A DNA stretch of 64,000 nucleotides, taken from NCBI GenBank assembly GCA_947579605.1, contig OX388314.1, forward strand, positions 25,306,000 to 25,369,999, read 5' to 3'. Made by a program: the position numbers and the translations under genes. Shown piece by piece: positions 21,330-31,973 of the stretch. Origin of the DNA: Athripsodes cinereus (lineage: Eukaryota; Arthropoda; Insecta; Trichoptera; Leptoceridae). Under the pieces are notes generated by a model. That model was not told the origin of the DNA and did no database searches. It saw nothing but the letters and a program-made list of their open reading frames with translations. Numbering within the stretch: the stretch's first letter is position 1; each line of letters begins with the position of its first letter.

Positions 21330-21412
21330 TTACTTTGGTTAACTGGAAGATATTGCCTCCAGGCAATAAGTTCGGCAATTGTTTTTTGTCAATAAAGCGT
21401 CATTATCATCAT
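21330..21412 (+). repeat. LINE 3'-tail motif (GGTTAACTGGAAG type)
   Basis: TTGGTTAACTGGAAGATATT, then GCCTCCAGGCAATAAG and CAATAAAGCGTCATTATC. A related reversed copy lies at 36925-36990. The final AATAAAGCG plus AT repeat looks like a retroelement 3' end. Confidence 0.5.
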
Positions 21413-21489
21413 CTGGGTTAGACAAGCTGAAATATACCTCAAAAACTCTCACAGTATGTAATATGCTTGTTTCGTTATGTAGGAATATG

Positions 21490-21575
21490 AAGGCAGTGGT
21501 ACGAATATAACTCGGGATCTCTGAATTGAAAGTCAGAGAATCTACAATCAGGCTTCCGGTCTTGTAGATAGATGG
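21490..21575 (-). repeat. Possible decayed tRNA-derived SINE head
   Basis: The complement shows a stem-loop CTCTGACTTTCAATTCAGAG followed by ATCCCGAGTTATATTCGTA, which resembles an anticodon arm plus damaged B-box. It abuts the hAT at 21584 and carries one of its target-site copies. The identification is weak. Confidence 0.3.
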
Positions 21576-21583
21576 GTTAGGGG

Positions 21584-23418
21584 CAGCGCCGGACCTACCA
21601 TAGGTTCAAATGGTTCGGCCCACCAGGGCGCCGAAAGTATAAGGCGGCACATAGATTAACTCTGGATTAAGTTTTAATCAGAGATTTTATAAATAAATAA
21701 TTTAATAAGTACTTCCGCATTGATTGCTATACTTCCGCTTGCATAGAAAGTTACACATAACACAAAATGTATCGGTTTTATAATATCAACTATTTTTGAA
21801 ATTCCCGCGAAAAGTAGCACGCTCTTATACCTCATCACTGTCGACTCTTATAATACAATTTGATTTCTTCATTTAAGTTCAAAGGATTTTGAATGTTACG
21901 TACTCTAACTTTTCCATACATAATAAGGGTCAAAATCTCGTGTATCTCGGTTTTTTCAATGTCTCATACAACCAAGTATGCGCCCCGCTCAGCACTAATA
22001 CAACTCTAAGCGCTTCTACATAGATTCTCACTAATACATACAAGATATGCAACCAACCAACTGATCCAATAGCGGTTACATATACAACCACAACGCGCTC
22101 TTTGCGCCCCTACATATATTCTCACTAATACATACAAGGCGCCCTTTAAAATTCAAACAACAACCAGAAATGAAACTATTACCTAGCGGAAACAATGTGT
22201 GCTTTGGTTGATTATAACACAACGTAGCTTAAAACACTAGGTGGTTGTGCTCCAAACAACATGGATTATCTTCGTTTTACAGAAGATGTACTTCGTATGA
22301 CTTCGTGCACCCGAATGACATTCGCTTCTGGTTTAATCGTTGCAATAGTGACATAAATGTTATAATATGCGTAGATTATAATAGTACCTACTACGATAAT
22401 TATTTAAAATATTTTTAAAAATATTGCAACCAAATATTATTATGGGCATATATTATTACAATACTAATTAAAATATTGAAAGCCTAATGTAATATACATA
22501 TTTTCATACCTACATAACGATTATATTATTATAATTATGTTTTTCGACGATTTTGTTTTTGTTTGCATAAACTCTTTTGCAGTTGACCGCCGTTATGAAT
22601 GCTGTTCTATTATATGATGACAAATGACCGTTGTCCGTTGCGTTTAAGTAGGTACCTATTTACTTAATGAACCGCACGTATTAATTTTTTGGCGTAAAAA
22701 ATAATTAAATATTTATTATTATCGTATGATATTGCTAAATATCGTTATTAATTATCGTATTAGATTTATTTGGCTTATGAAACTTTATGTATTATCTTCT
22801 TTCTTCTATTCTGTTTTTTCGTGTGTTTACTCAAAGTGTATACTTGAGATTTTGTGAGTGTTTGTAGTTTTCTTCAGTTATTTTAACTTTTATATAGGAT
22901 ATAATAGTTAATTTTACTTCCATACATGCATACATCCCATGTAAGTATTGAAATAGTAGTATAATTATTGTATTTAGGTAAATTAATAGTTATGTTTATC
23001 TATGTATCTATCCCATGACGTCCTCTGGGGCTACGTTTTCTTATTTAGCTATAGGTCATAGACATACTTTGCTATAGGTAGATAAATATTTTTCATCTAC
23101 CAATAGCTACACATCATGTTTGTACTAAAAACACTCGTATTTGAGTAAAAATTTTCAATATCAAGATACAAAAATATGTTACGCCTAGGTATATTAATAA
23201 ACATGGTGGTAGGTCGATATAAAATTTTTTATAAGGTAGGTAGATACTAATTACATTTTGTAAAAGTAGGCAAATAAGAAACGTAACTTCATATTTTTTG
23301 CGTATTATCACATTTTGTTATGATACGAAAATATTTTTTTGGAAAAGAGGTGGGGGAGGGGGGGGGGGCGCAGTATATCTATTTGAACCAAGCGCAAAAT
23401 GCGGTTGATCCGGCACTG
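21584..23418. mobile_element. hAT element, 1.8 kb, 8-bp TSD
   Basis: The ends are CAGCGCCGGACCTACC and the complement of CAGTGCCGGATCAACC. They are flanked by identical 8-bp copies of GTTAGGGG (21576-21583 and 23419-23426). The left end continues GGTTCAAATGGTTCGG, while the right end holds TTTGAACCAAGCGC and an 11-G run (23358-23368). CAGxGCCGG ends are typical of a large hAT group with zinc-finger transposases. No transposase frame is recognisable inside, so it is a deletion derivative or badly decayed. Confidence 0.87.
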
Positions 23419-23426
23419 GTTAGGGG

Positions 23427-23970
23427 TTTATTGCTTTCAAATAGATTTTCCAGATAACAAAATGCCTAGTTTTACGTGTATAGGTATATAAACTAAGTGA
23501 ACAAACGAAAACTTATTAAAATTATTCGCTGTGTAGGTATCCAATTATTAAATTGGAACTGCTTACGGCTAAACGGAGAACAGTCAACCGTTAAAAAACT
23601 CTGACCAAAACCTAAACGGGATATCATCCACAAAAAATGTGAGTAATAATAAACATAATACCTATATTATTATGAACTCCTTGATCCTTAAACGGACCAA
23701 CAGGAATTTCGCTTGAACACATAAAGGTTCTTTCCCACGTTTAAAAAAAATATTGGTACTGAGAACATAATAATAATAATAATAGTAAGAAGGACATTAG
23801 CCTTTAAAACAAAACGTGAGTGTATTATTTGATGAACACCTGCGTGAAGTGATTGGTTATGTAGGTAGGTACCTTGGATAACCTTATTCTCAGTGTTATT
23901 GCTTCAACGATCATAAAACCATAGACAAATTAATATTATACCTACTATACCATTGCTCTCAGCCGATATT
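23427..23970. other. Unassigned
   Basis: AT-rich. A short AATAATAATAATAAT run lies at about 23768-23784. Nothing else recognised. Confidence 0.4.
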
Positions 23971-24198
23971 ATATTTGGCTTTGAGTAATGGTGCTCGGAA
24001 TCGTGGACGTCCGAGGATCAAATGGCAAGATCAATCAAATCAAATCCTACAGGACGGTCACGTGTTGAGCACATTGAACAGGAGAGCATGCATGAGGAAT
24101 TGTATGAAAGCGAAAGATGTATGCAGGAATAGAAGGAAGTGGCGCTCGATCCTTTCTGCCTACCCCACGAAGGAAGCGGCGTGATGGTATATATTATG
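23970..24198 (+). pseudogene. LINE-B 3' end, copy 1
   Basis: The frame reads SNGARNRGRPRIKWQDQ, LQDGHVLSTLNRRACMRNC and NRRKWRSILSAYP, then a stop. This is the C-terminus of an RTE-like endonuclease/reverse-transcriptase polyprotein, where GRPRxxWxD is usual. Compared with the 60-kb copy, TVTEA is missing. The DNA ends CTACCCCACGAAGGAAGCGG, then CGTGATGGTATATATTATG. Confidence 0.85.
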
Positions 24199-24205
24199 TA
24201 ATATT

Positions 24206-24385
24206 ATATCATCACGGAGTATCCCACAGACGAGGTGGCCAACAGAGCTGCATGCAATAAACATGCAAGCTGCTTTCTCCGTGTCAACAAAAAAATCAAG
24301 ACATTCAGGATGGGTGGCAAATCTCAACGCTGAATTAAAGATGTAAAATATCTTTAATTTGCAGGTGTTTAAAAATAAAGATATT
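24206..24385 (-). repeat. A-repeat, left arm of head-to-head pair
   Basis: Starts ATCATCACGGAGTATCCCAC, then GCAATAAACATGCAAGCTGC, ACATTCAGGATGGGTGGCAA and GCTGAATTAAAGATGTAAAA. It follows LINE-B within 10 bp and meets a forward copy at about 24385. Confidence 0.8.
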
Positions 24386-24604
24386 ATACATCTTGAATTC
24401 AGAATGTCTTCATTTTTTCGGCACGAAGAGGACAGCTTGCATGTTTATTGCATGCAGTTGGTCTTCTGGCTGCTCCACTTGTAGGATGTGCCGCCATGGT
24501 TTAGTAGTCTTCTGGCTGCTCCACTTGTGGGATGTGCCGCGATGATATTGTAGTCTTCTGGCTACCCCAGGTACGATTACCTAGGTGAGTTGCCGTAGTG
24601 GTAT
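24386..24604 (+). repeat. A-repeat, right arm, with terminal triplication
   Basis: It begins ATTATACATCTTGAATTCAG. The last ~65 bp, CTTCTGGCTGCTCCACTTG through TGATATTGTAG, are repeated in tandem. CTTCTGGCT occurs three times, near 24451, 24509 and 24554, with progressive divergence. This is a local duplication of the element's 3' terminus. Confidence 0.8.
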
Positions 24605-25130
24605 TGAATAAAGAGAAAATGATGAACCCGATTATATTATTAAAATAGGTTTAGTCGTTCCTTGTCTGGTTATGCATGTATAATGGATATAATTTGAAAT
24701 TTCTCACCTCCTTTGCGTTCTGTTACCCTGATATCTGTTACGTGATTTCGAATTATGAATGAGATCGCATACTTTTTATGGTTTCCTGGTAGATTTTCTT
24801 CTGATATTTACAGGAGATCTTTTTTTAAAATGAAACAATTAAGAATTTCACTTATTTTAGAGGCATTGACTATGTACCAATTACGAGACATTTTCAAATA
24901 AAATATTTAAAACTTGAATCACTATGTTTATTTGTTACATTAATTTAAATTACGCTATCGCGATTTCAGTGCACTTGCACCATTGACGAGCTTTTCAAGA
25001 CTGACTTACAAAGATAGAACTATGATAGTAAAATAACAACAACAATAATAATAGACACCTATACATACAAACAATTAAGTATTTACATTGAATATCTTAT
25101 CTAAATAAATATTATCTTTATTCATGTTTC
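24605..25130. other. Unassigned
   Basis: AT-rich, no recognised feature. Confidence 0.4.
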
Positions 25131-25990
25131 AGCTACAGGGGCAATTCTGAAATCTTTTGTAGATAATTTACAAAAAATTGATTTACCGGTAAATTTTATT
25201 TATTTTATTTTATTTTTATTAATTCAAACACAACAGCACATAATATTGGGTTAGTTGGAAGATATCGCGTCCCTGCGATAAACTCGCCGATTGGGCAAAA
25301 TATTTTATTTTATTTTATTTTATTTTATTTTATAAATATAGAAGCACAAAACAGACAATAACTACATAATTAAAGTTAAAATAAAGGTTAATCTTTCAGA
25401 GATTTTGATATTTAGATATTCGTTTATACCATGTAATCTTATTGTTTGTGTCCATATATTTTGTACAATTAAGTTTATTATTATTATTAATGCGTAACTT
25501 AAATCACAATAACAAAAAAAATAAGGCCAATTACAGTGTTTATACATATACCTACGACTTAATTTATAAGACACTTAATACGAATTTATAAATAAAAATT
25601 CAAAAATCTATTATAATTTGATTATAATAAATATTTGTAATATTGTTGAAAAAGTTTATCACATAATATATTTTAGGGGCAATGTTGGAATTTTGAACCC
25701 GCGTTTTGAGATTAATCCTTTTATATCCTGATTATTTGAATAGGTATGCGATTTTTTCCCGGCATTAGACTGTTCAGTTTTTAAGTGACCATCAAAAAGT
25801 AAAGAAAATTATTATGTATGTAGGTATTTAAGTTAAATTTACTGCCTTACAATCGCGAGAAAAATATACCAAATCACTATAGCCGGTTTTTGTGTGATAG
25901 TGACTTTTCATATGGAGACTTATCCGATTTTATAATGCTGAAATGTGTGGATGGAAATTCTGTCGTTATGGATGCCACTTAAAAAACATT
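25131..25990 (+). pseudogene. LINE-G C-terminus and 3' region, copy 2, interrupted
   Basis: Segment one (25131-25200) reads SATGAILKSFVDNLQKIDL, close to copy 1 on the minus strand at 21 kb. Segment two (about 25570-25990) resumes at ATTCAAAAATCTATTATAAT and follows copy 1 through GAATTTTGAACCCGCG to ATGGAAATTCTG. The ~370 bp between them is foreign. Copy 2 is sense +, so the two copies face opposite ways. Both are non-functional. Confidence 0.7.
25201..25569. repeat. Insertion splitting LINE-G copy 2
   Basis: Contains a LINE-tail motif GGTTAGTTGGAAGATATCGC, then GCGATAAACTCGCC, followed by a long TTTTA array (about 25300-25332). A fragment of the N-repeat's first phrase (GAAGCACAAAACAGACAATA) follows at 25346. 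It looks like a retroelement 3' end, and possibly a second one, inserted into LINE-G. Confidence 0.5.
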
Positions 25991-26070
25991 AGAGCGGGTT
26001 GGCCTTTTTATCTACATACATATTAAAAAGTATGAATTCTGCAAATTCTAATGACTTAGGTAGTCCCTTC

Positions 26071-27373
26071 TAGGGATTGCAATCCAGCAAAGTGGGATCC
26101 CGCAATCCAGCGGGATCCGCGTAATTTTAGGGTCTGCGGGATCCCGCAAATGCTTGCGGATCCGCAAACTGAAGATTTTACGAAAGTCGCCAACTAAAGG
26201 TGATACATATTTGCAAAAATACTTAAAGAAGAAACAGGAAAAGAATTATGCTTAATCTTAGATTGCTGCACTCGCTAAAACAGCTTGCTTGATATGTTAG
26301 AAAGATTTTAGTCTCAAAGTTTGCATTGAGAAGGCTCTCATCGACATAGCATCTGACATAAAATTTACGCACAAAATCAAAAACGTGATTGACAGGTTGC
26401 AGCCCTTTAAATTTGTCGTAAAGTATTATGCAGAAGAGAGTCTACACTAATAACGGCAGATATAACATTTCGATTTATTTTAGAGAAGTTAGAGAAGCTA
26501 GACACAGTATTAAGCGATGTACTATCCGGGGCGCTGCGTGCAAGAGTGAAAGAAAGATGCATTGAAATTACAGCTATGTTGATTTATTTTCCGCATCCAA
26601 AAAAATATGACTAAGAGTTGAAAACGTGCAATTCAATATTTGTAATGCCGAAAAAGAATAAGTTGCGGCAAGAAATGAAAAACATGTTACATCGAGTCAT
26701 TATAGAAGACGCTCAAAATGTAGAATTTGTAGCTGTAGTTGATGTAATTGCAGATAATTGTCAACAGTCTCTGAATGTGGAAAACAATTTACAAATGGAA
26801 TAAGAAATGCAGCAAGACGATGAAGATTACACTAAACAGACAGAAACTGGACAAGAGAAATGCTTCGAAAAAATATTGAAAAAGAAATGGCAGCATTTAA
26901 AAGTGATGGAGTTAAAGAAAAGTATTTGACTTTGTTGCACGACTTTTTATTAAGTATCAAACCAACAATTAGTGTGGGGGCAGAATGAGCCTTTTCGGTC
27001 GCTGGCTACATATGCAGTTCCTTAAGAAGTATCTTGGAAGATAACACCATTAATGCTATTTTTTTTTTAAATCATTTTTCTAAAAAGAGAAGTGACTTTT
27101 CATTTGATATTTTAAAATTTGTTCCATAATACTTGATTGATTAGATAATGAATTAGTAAGAAAAATTAAAGACTAATAGTACCTATAGTTAGTTATGTCA
27201 AATTCATATATGATAGTATAGTTATTTATGTTATATTCAATTATGTACAGTAAGATGTTGTTATTTTTTGCAATTTTTAATAATCCAGCGGGATCCCGCG
27301 GGATCCCGCTGGATTGCAGTCAATCCAGCAAATATCCCGCGGGATTGAAAACGGTGCGGGATTGCAATCCCTA
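26071..27373 (+). mobile_element. hAT transposon with decayed transposase, 8-bp TSD
   Basis: The ends are TAGGGATTGCAATCC and GGATTGCAATCCCTA, an exact 15-bp inverted pair. They are bounded by identical GTCCCTTC (26063-26070 and 27374-27381). Subterminal GGGATCCCGC words repeat at both ends. Unlike the other hATs here it keeps long stretches of transposase sequence. At 1303 bp it is shorter than an autonomous hAT and has several breaks. Confidence 0.95.
26375..27130 (+). pseudogene. hAT transposase, broken
   Basis: Pieces in order are DRLQPFKFVVK, TADITFRFILEKLEKLD, then ALRARVKERCIEIT, an acidic-linker-like open frame at 26618-26803, and the C-terminal AFSVAGYICSSLRSILED plus NTINAIFFLNHF. 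The first part matches the hAT region normally reading LxPxxxAxxxLCRxDANLLTAE. The last part is the hATC dimerisation domain. The domain's usual ERAF reads GAE-stop-AF, with the TGA at 26986-26988 one change from an Arg codon CGA. A frameshift lies near 26450. Not functional. Confidence 0.85.
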
Positions 27374-27545
27374 GTCCCTTCCCTCTGGACCTCTACAAAA
27401 TATTCCTATAAATGAGATAGTTTCGAGGGGTGTTTGATAGATGGCGATAGTAGTAACACAGACAAGTCAACTTGGACGCAATTACATTATAATAATACCT
27501 ATATACACACTGCCACTTTCAAAATATTATTATTTTAGGAGACAA

Positions 27546-28118
27546 TCATTCATTCTTATTATTGATCACATCGTTCGTAAATGCGTGTAAGTCCTGAAGT
27601 TCTCCTTGGAATTCGTGTGTGGGATACTCGTTTATCAGATGATCGATAGTTTGTGTCATTCCACATGTGCACGCTGGTGGATCAATACACCCACGTTTGT
27701 ACATGTTAGAAGTGTTAGAACTTAGAAGCAATAATGCCTACATCACATCTAATGCGATTTATTGTACATCATATTTTCCTGGGAAGCTAATCCAGATAGT
27801 TATTCTATTGGATCTGGTACTAGGTTTTGGTTTTGGTTTCTTATTGACGATAGGTAATGTCTAAAGTTCTCTCCACCTATCTTCAGTACTGCAGTCCGAG
27901 CTTTGAGTAACAGCTTTTCTGTGAGGATGTCGTGATATTAGGCGGTTTGGTCGAGGGTTATCTATATCTAGATAGATAAGTAGATTGTGGTTGAACTGAA
28001 CTTTCCGGACTTCGTTTTGGAAAACTTTCTCTCGTTTTAGATGTGGGGGTGCTATATTAGACAGAACACATAACAAGGGCACTGGGGTTAATTTAAATAT
28101 GCCACTAATCACTCTCAT
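27546..28118 (-). pseudogene. LINE-I reverse-transcriptase C-terminus
   Basis: The minus strand reads MRVISGIFKLTPVPLLCVLS, NIAPPHLKREKVFQNEVRK, then RLISRHPHRKAV and DRWREL. After a frame break it gives MYKRGCIDPPACTCGMTQT, IDHLINEYPTHEFQGELQDL. Jockey/CR1-type elements carry RxISGxxKxTP, LSNIAPPxLRR and a final CxCG...QTxxHxxxxCP zinc-like block at these positions. The Cys of the last CP has become Y. About 190 residues are traceable, with at least one frameshift. Confidence 0.85.
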
Positions 28119-28129
28119 CTTTTCGTTCG

Positions 28130-28842
28130 ATTGAGTATCTATCTATGAGACTGGTATGTGAGCTTAGAAATCATACTGACTAAACCAGATCGATTCCTGC
28201 GGCAGTGGTTCTACATGAGATAAATGTCATTGCATATATGCAGATATTCGTGCTATATATTTAATTGGTCATTCATAATTATGCTTCCGTTAGTTGAGAG
28301 ACCTATTGCGTCCAAATGCTTTTCCTAGAGACTCCTGACCCTCGCTGTTTCCAGCATCTCGTAGGTTGATAAGCTCAAAAAAATAAAAAATAAAATGTAA
28401 AGTTCTATCAAATAGTATTAATATGGACGCACAGTGGTCACATTCTAACATTACATACGACAAAATATTACATCATTGTTTTGTGTCAGATGTAACTACG
28501 AATCATTGTATTAACGCACAGATGTCCATTTCTCAATGCGAAATATTTTATATCGCAGTTCCCACAGAGTAAAAAAAATCTGATCATCCCCCCGCACCCT
28601 TTGAATTAAGGGTTCCCAAAATGTTAAACCCTAATTCAAAATTGATATAGTACTGTGCATTAAAAATATTCTATGGTTGACTGGGAGTTTTTATTATTAT
28701 ATTATTTGATATATTTCCAGAATATTAAACTCGCCTTGTTTATCTGTTGTGTATACTTTTTGGATATGTTTTGGTAAAAGATTGATTAAAATTTGACAAG
28801 TGTACATTTTTAATAATAATAATAAAAAGATGATTTGTATTT
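28130..28842. other. Unassigned
   Basis: Could include more 5' sequence of LINE-I on the minus strand, but I cannot follow the frame. An imperfect hairpin at about 28596-28660 pairs TTTGAATTAAGGGTT with AACCCTAATTCAAA. No gene seen. Confidence 0.4.
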
Positions 28843-28925
28843 GGCGCTGTTTAATGGTCCCTGACCATCTCAAGAGCGCCGTGGCTTTTAGCGGTTTTTA
28901 GCGGCTTTTAGCGGTTGATATAGAT
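28843..28925 (-). repeat. LINE-J 3'-UTR fragment (copy 3)
   Basis: GATTTGTATTTGGCGCTGTT, TAATGGTCCCTGACC and ATCTCAAGAGCGCC correspond to the end of LINE-J at 45.64 and 62.64 kb. A TAATAATAATAATAA run just to the left is its reversed 3' tail. A short TTTTAGCGGC triplication follows. Confidence 0.55.
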
Positions 28926-29845
28926 TTATATAAACAAATCCTATTGTATTTCTTTAAATTTTTAAATGACGGAAGATTTAGTGTGTAAAACTTACCTTTT
29001 AAACATAATTTTGTACAAAAAAATCATTATTTAATTTTTAAAACACTGGGGTATACAAACAAAAATATGTGAACTTTATTGCATAAAAAACTTAGCATTT
29101 TATTGTAGTAAGCACGAAATTGATAGTGACATAATTATCTTATGCAATGGATGAGTTTATCGCAGCAGGACGATGTCTCCCAACAAACCCGTAAACATAA
29201 ATGCATGCGTACACAATATTATTACATATTCTTATATCGTGAATAGGTTAATATGTAAATAAATAAATTTATCGTTACTAAAATTTGAGAGACCTAGTTT
29301 GAGAATGATTGCATCTATTTACACTAATCTTGTTTACGCCGCATTCCGAAACCTGTTACATCCCCTTTTTCACCCTCATCTAAGTGGTTCTAGACATTAT
29401 TATTATTAATAATAATATGTACATTCAACAATAATAATAATAAAACACATAATAGCTATACATGCATTGTTGGAACATGTGATAAGAATAAATAAAATGT
29501 TCCATAGTATACCTAGTATTTTATTATATCAGAAGAAAATGGGTTCAACAATTCTATTTAGTATTTACCTACTGGAGTTATTGTGTGATACTTATTTAAC
29601 TTAATATTATGGCCCATATTTATTGTGTAACAACACCACTGTGCGTCATCAAAAGATGCCGAAATATTTTTATAATCCGTTGTGATGTTATTTTGATAGC
29701 ATTCAGCTTCAGTATTCGTTCTGATCTCTTTTTTGTATATATTATGTGTAACCAGAAAATCTATATGTATAAAAAGAACCTTTTTATTCACCCAAGGAAT
29801 TATTCTCATTCATAAATAGTATATGGTGTAGGTATATCTCTAGAT
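28926..29845. other. Unassigned with LINE-tail motif and AT repeats
   Basis: At about 29140-29192 minus, GGGTTTGTTGGGAGACATCG followed by GCGATAAACTCATCC is the same tail motif as at 6.07 and 25.24 kb. Short AATAAT arrays lie at about 29398-29445. No gene. Confidence 0.4.
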
Positions 29846-29846
29846 T

Positions 29847-30018
29847 CTACAGGACGGTCACGTGTTGAGCACATTGAACAGGAGAGCAGCCTGCATAAGG
29901 AATTGTATGACAGTGACAGAAGCGAAAGGTGTATGTAAGAATATAATAATATAAAGTGGCGTTTGATTCTTTCTGCCTACTCCGCGAGGGAAGCAGCGTG
30001 ATGGTATATATGTATGTA
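29847..30018 (+). pseudogene. LINE-B 3' end, copy 2
   Basis: CTACAGGACGGTCACGTGTT, GAGCACATTGAACAGGAGAG, TGACAGTGACAGAAGCGAAA, then CTACTCCGCGAGGGAAGCAG and CGTGATGGTATATATGTATG. It is 5'-truncated and coding only for the last ~45 residues, with small indels. Confidence 0.85.
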
Positions 30019-30117
30019 AATCTCTATCAATGTTTTTGATTTCGTCAACTTATCAATCTATGCCATCACGGAATTTCTCAATAATGGAGTTAATAATGGA
30101 AATGAACATAATTATAT

Positions 30118-30262
30118 GTATTATGTGTTTAATGCAATGTATTTATATGTATCGTTGTGTTAGTACCCATAATAGGCACATGATTTCAATCCTAGTTTGG
30201 GACTTGCTCGATCTTTGTGACGTGGACCTATATTTGACTATAGTCACTTCGCACAGTTAAGA
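30118..30262 (+). mobile_element. SINE-2 3' body fragment
   Basis: ATGTATCGTTGTGTTAGTAC, CCATAATAGGCACATGATTT and TAGTTTGGGACTTGCTCGAT match the non-tRNA body of SINE-2. The tRNA head is missing. Confidence 0.7.
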
Positions 30263-31390
30263 TTAAGATCGTAACTATTCAGATTAAAGCAATTAAGAGT
30301 GATCCTGCTGGTACTTTCCTCGTTATATAAAAATATCTTAGTACCATTACTCATTCCTTCTGCAATCCCAAACCATGTTAATCTCTTATGTTTTATTTTA
30401 TTATTATTGTTTGTTTATTCAATATCATTTAATTAATTGGTCAAATAAAATAAAAAATAATTGTCTGCACCTATTATTAATTGAAATCTGTTCAAAAAGC
30501 TTGTTTAAAAGACCACCATGAAGTTAAAAATATTCGTAGCTCAAAATATAAACAAAATCCATTGATTTATTTATTAAATACAAAATCTAGGAGTATTTTA
30601 TAATCTTTATTAAAAACAAATAAATACGGCCGTCCCTCTTTGCGATGTTTTAATATACATGTTTCTCTCTCGCTCTCATTATGCTACTTGCGTCTTCAAT
30701 TAAAACACCTGGCAACCTTCTGAATATTGTATCAAGGATTCGCCAGAGTCGTGAGAAAAAATATATTTCAAAGCTACGAACCGCAAACTAAAGGAATAAA
30801 TAATAAAAAATGCGATTGAGTTAGGCCACAAATATAAAAAAAAAAAATCAAAACAGTACAATCAATAATAACCTTTATGACACATAAACACTAAGCGCAA
30901 AATCCTTTACACATACATTTTTCATTCTACGTTTTAAAAATGGAATACATTTTAAATCACAGTTCCAAAAAGTCGAAAGTCACACTAAAAGTTGTACGCA
31001 ATTTTATGTTTCATATAATATATGAATAAAGACTATTTTTGTGTGAATATTTGAAAGGTTTTGTGTTAGTTTGTTGTGAAGGGCGCGCACCCTTTTTTAT
31101 TTATTTTGTTATATGTTTTTATTGTATATTTATATTGTTTATTATTATTATACACATCCCATTTATGTTCTTGAATGTAGGACACCTGCATAGCAAGTGT
31201 GAACTTTATATTTATGTATTGTGTTGGTTGACTGGAAGTATTATGTAGGTAGGTCCATAATATTTACTTATTACCCTATTGAACTGTTGTGCAATCCATG
31301 GGAATAATATCATTATCAATGAACAGATGTACATACAAGGACCAAGGATTTATATGTATTTGGTTAGGTCATTTGATTTTTTTTTACATC
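30263..31390. other. Unassigned
   Basis: AT-rich, apart from a GC-richer patch near 30630-30720 containing ACACCTGGCAACCTTC. I see no terminal repeat to go with it. No gene recognised. Confidence 0.4.
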
Positions 31391-31394
31391 CATT

Positions 31395-31440
31395 CATCTC
31401 ATCACGACATCTCCCTCAAATGGGGTATCCAGCGGAACAT
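31395..31440 (-). repeat. A-repeat/LINE terminus fragment
   Basis: CATCTCATCACGACATCTCC, then CTCAAATGGGGTATCCAGCG is a reversed shared 3' terminus (GCTGG.TACCCCA and GTGATG). Confidence 0.5.
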
Positions 31441-31484
31441 CTGCTTGTCAAAAAAAGATACGAGTCGTCCAATCATGCCTATAA

Positions 31485-31757
31485 AAGTCAAGACAGTTTG
31501 CACATAACATGTGGACCACCCGGTAAAGAATTGGCATCTCACTCTTTTCCGTAACTTTTCGAGTGTTCTGTGAAATGCAGATGTTTTAGTAACAGATGAA
31601 AGACATTTTAAATCGTAAATTCAGCGATGTGATTTGCCACCCATTCTGAATGTCTCAACTTTTTGTTGGCACGGAGAAAAAGCTTGCATGTTTATAACAT
31701 GCAGCTGAACTGCTGGCTACCCTATAGGTACATGAGAAATGCCATAATGGTATAGAT
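31485..31757 (+). repeat. A-repeat, near full length
   Basis: It begins in the 5' extension (GTCAAGACAGTTTGCACA), then ACCCGGTAAAGAATTGGCAT, TTTCGAGTGTTCTGTGAAAT, GATTTGCCACCCATTCTGAA and GCTTGCATGTTTATAACATG. It ends GCCATAATGGTATAG. A reversed copy follows directly. Confidence 0.82.
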
Positions 31758-31915
31758 ATTGAGGATGGATGACATACCTATCTCATCGCTGAACTGAAGA
31801 TTTTAAATGTTTTCGAGTGTGATGTTTTACGAATTCTTGTATTTTACAGGACACTCGAAAACTTACAGAAAAGAGTGGGAGATCTTTTTTTTTATTTTTG
31901 ACTCCACGGGATACT
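31758..31915 (-). repeat. A-repeat 5' half, inverted against the preceding copy
   Basis: GGATGGATGACATACCTATC, TCATCGCTGAACTGAAG, ACAGGACACTCGAAAACTTA, CAGAAAAGAGTGGGAGATC and CTCCACGGGATAC. Its outer end carries the TATCCCGTGGAG form of the 5' start, also seen at 63.80 kb. Confidence 0.8.
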
Positions 31916-31937
31916 AGTTATCATCATCATCATCATC

Positions 31938-31973
31938 GCCCTCAACGCTCCTCTCGGGAGCACAGGGCAGAAA
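31938..31973 (-). repeat. Inverted match to 34965-34999
   Basis: CTCAACGCTCCTCTCGGGAG, then CACAGGGCAGAAA is the complement of the right end of the 34.8-35.0 kb element. A (TCA)n array precedes it. It is part of a larger repeat I cannot delimit. Confidence 0.5.
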
